Source of the DNA: JAVZCJ01 sp964532175
GTDB lineage: Archaea; Thermoproteota; Nitrososphaeria_A; Caldarchaeales; JAVZCJ01
Length of the DNA stretch: 5,873 bases
Reading direction: 5' to 3'
NCBI GenBank assembly: GCA_964532175.1
Contig: CAZHGP010000057.1
Location: 1-5,873, forward strand
Each line of letters opens with the position of its first letter. Position 1 is the first letter of the stretch. Positions 4,456 through 5,873 of this stretch are shown piece after piece. The notes below the pieces were generated by a model that saw only the letters and a list, made by a program, of their open reading frames with translations, did not search any database and had not been told where the DNA came from. The position numbers and the translations under genes are program-made.

Positions 4456-5721
4456 ATGTACTTAAATATTGTAGAAAAAATATTATCTAAAGCAGCTGGA
4501 AAAGAAAAAGTTGAACCTGGTGAAATAATTAAAGCTAAAGTAGATAAAGTAATGTTTCATGATTTAACGGGTCCTTTAACTCTAAAAAGCTTTAAAGAAA
4601 TGAATGGGAAGAAAGTTTGGGATCCTGAAAAGATAATTGTTATATTTGATCATCTTGTTCCAGCAAATAATGAAAGAGCTGCACTTAATCAAAAAAATAT
4701 TAGAGAATTTGTTTTTGAACAAGGAATAAAGAATTTTTATGATATAGGTAGAGGAGGAATTTGCCATCAAGTAATGGTTGAGAAAGGACATGCAAAACCT
4801 GGGGAGCTTATAATAGGTGCAGATTCTCATACATGTACCTATGGAGCTGTAGGAGCATTTGCTACAGGAATGGGGGCTACTGATGTAGCAGCAATACTTT
4901 TAACAGGAGAAACTTGGCTTAAAGTACCTGAAACAATGAAAATTGATATAAGTGGAAAAATTAAAGAGCCGATAACTTCTAAAGATGTTATTTTATACAT
5001 TATAGGTAAATTAAGTGTTGATGGAGCAGTTTATAAAGCTGTAATATTTAGTGGAGAAACAGTAGAAAATATGACGATAGATAGCAGAATGACTATGTGT
5101 AATATGGCTGTTGAAATGGGCGCCAAAACTGGAATAGTTGAACCAGATAAAATTACAGAGCAATATTTTAAAGAAAAAAACATATCGATCGATTTTAATT
5201 TTAAGAGCGATTCTAATGCCGAATTTTCTGAAAAAATCGATTTTGATATTTCAAAAATTGAACCTCAAGTTGCTTGTCCTAGTTCCGTTGATAATGTTAA
5301 GCCAATAAGTGAAATTGAAGGAATAGAAATAAATCAAGCTTATATTGGTTCATGTACAAATGGTAGATTAGAAGATTTAAGATTAGCAGCAAAAATTGTT
5401 AAGAATAAGAAAATTAAAGAAAATGTAAGAACAATAATTGTGCCAGCTTCTCAAGAAATTTATTTAAATGCTTTGAAAGAAGGATTAATTGAAATTTTCT
5501 TAAAAGCTGGAGCATTAGTTTGTAATCCAACATGTGGAGCTTGTATAGGAACACATATGGGAGTATTAGCTGATGGAGAAGTATGTATAGCATCGATTAA
5601 TAGAAACTTTATAGGAAGAATGGGAAGTACAAAAGCTAAAGTTTATTTAGCATCTCCAGCTACTGTTATAGCATCTGCGATAATGGGAAAAATAACAGAT
5701 CCTAGGAAGATCTTGTTTTAA
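4456..5721 (+). CDS. leuC: 3-isopropylmalate dehydratase / homoaconitase-type large subunit
   Basis: This is a [4Fe-4S] aconitase-superfamily hydro-lyase large subunit of 421 residues, the normal archaeal LeuC/HacA length. LeuC with LeuD isomerises 2-isopropylmalate to 3-isopropylmalate in leucine synthesis; close relatives act on homocitrate or methyl-substituted malates. Visible motifs are HDLTGPL (35-41), FDHLVPANNE (64-73), GRGGICHQ (98-105) and GADSHTCTYGAVGAFATGMGATD (121-143). The iron-sulfur cysteines are C300 in GSCTNGR and C360 and C363 in CNPTCGACIG. NRNFIGRMGS (382-391) is the substrate-binding arginine loop. Substrate choice is set largely by the small subunit, which is not in the window, so homoaconitase or citraconate-type activity remains possible. 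No other leucine genes adjoin. The ATG at 4456 gives the expected N-terminus. Confidence 0.93.
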   Translation: MYLNIVEKILSKAAGKEKVEPGEIIKAKVDKVMFHDLTGPLTLKSFKEMNGKKVWDPEKIIVIFDHLVPANNERAALNQKNIREFVFEQGIKNFYDIGRGGICHQVMVEKGHAKPGELIIGADSHTCTYGAVGAFATGMGATDVAAILLTGETWLKVPETMKIDISGKIKEPITSKDVILYIIGKLSVDGAVYKAVIFSGETVENMTIDSRMTMCNMAVEMGAKTGIVEPDKITEQYFKEKNISIDFNFKSDSNAEFSEKIDFDISKIEPQVACPSSVDNVKPISEIEGIEINQAYIGSCTNGRLEDLRLAAKIVKNKKIKENVRTIIVPASQEIYLNALKEGLIEIFLKAGALVCNPTCGACIGTHMGVLADGEVCIASINRNFIGRMGSTKAKVYLASPATVIASAIMGKITDPRKILF

Positions 5722-5737
5722 CGTGTTCAGCTTCCTA
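5703..5737 (+). repeat. Inverted repeat spanning the dehydratase stop codon
   Basis: TAGGAAG (5703-5709) and CTTCCTA (5731-5737) are perfect inverted copies with a 21-base loop that contains the stop codon at 5719-5721. The mRNA 3' end could fold here. The following C-rich patch (TAGTCTAGCCCCC, ending at 5753) is GC-rich for this region, and a T6 run lies at 5785-5790. The rest of the end of the window shows no gene. Confidence 0.35.
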
Positions 5738-5873
5738 CCATAGTCTAGCCCCCTTTCTACATTTTCATTTAAATTCCATAATTATTTTTTATAAAAGAAG
5801 AATATTTTATTTTCAATAATCTCTAAGTATAATGTGTTCTTTTAAATGTACTATATTTCCTTACATATTTTTA

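Noticed and set aside
5721..5753. Minus-strand tRNA 5' half (starts GGGGGCTAGACTATGG)
   Set aside because: The D-stem cannot pair, and no anticodon or T-arm follows within the adjoining sequence, which is leuC coding.

Overview
The window looks like a chromosomal segment of a very AT-rich archaeon, most likely a thermophile of the Thermoproteota or a related lineage. The reasons are TATA-box promoters about 26 bases upstream of the genes, genes with little or no Shine-Dalgarno sequence, an archaeal-type arginyl-tRNA synthetase, and tRNA genes without encoded CCA. The tRNA stems are almost pure G:C in an otherwise strongly AT-rich region. Two of the three tRNA genes carry introns at non-canonical positions, a trait best known from Thermoproteales and related groups. 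The lineage is inference and cannot be narrowed from 5.9 kb.

Layout from left to right: a tRNA-Pro gene (188-279, +) with a 17-nt intron in its variable loop and an unexpected AGG anticodon; argS (401-2284, +); tRNA-Arg(GCG) (2287-2361, +), starting two bases after the argS stop; and tRNA-His(GTG) on the minus strand (2575-2700), split by one intron in the D-loop and another in the T-loop. A gene-poor stretch of nearly 800 bases follows, containing what looks like a decayed membrane-anchored protein gene (about 2885-3182). Then come a seven-helix ECF-transporter S-component-like protein (3497-4324, +) and a LeuC/homoaconitase-type dehydratase large subunit (4456-5721, +). The last 150 bases contain no gene.

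Functionally the left half is a translation cluster: ArgRS, one of its substrate tRNAs directly behind it (probably co-transcribed), and two further tRNAs. Maturation of the Pro and His tRNAs depends on a tRNA splicing endonuclease that accepts bulge-helix-bulge (BHB) motifs outside the anticodon loop. The right half holds two apparently independent genes. The S component has no ATPase or T component nearby. The dehydratase large subunit has no small subunit inside the window and has an inverted repeat directly against its start codon.

I see no CRISPR array, defence system, insertion sequence or rRNA. The most notable content is the tRNA biology: three introns in two tRNA genes, none at the usual 37/38 site; an A34 proline anticodon, which archaea normally avoid; and an aaRS-cognate tRNA tandem.
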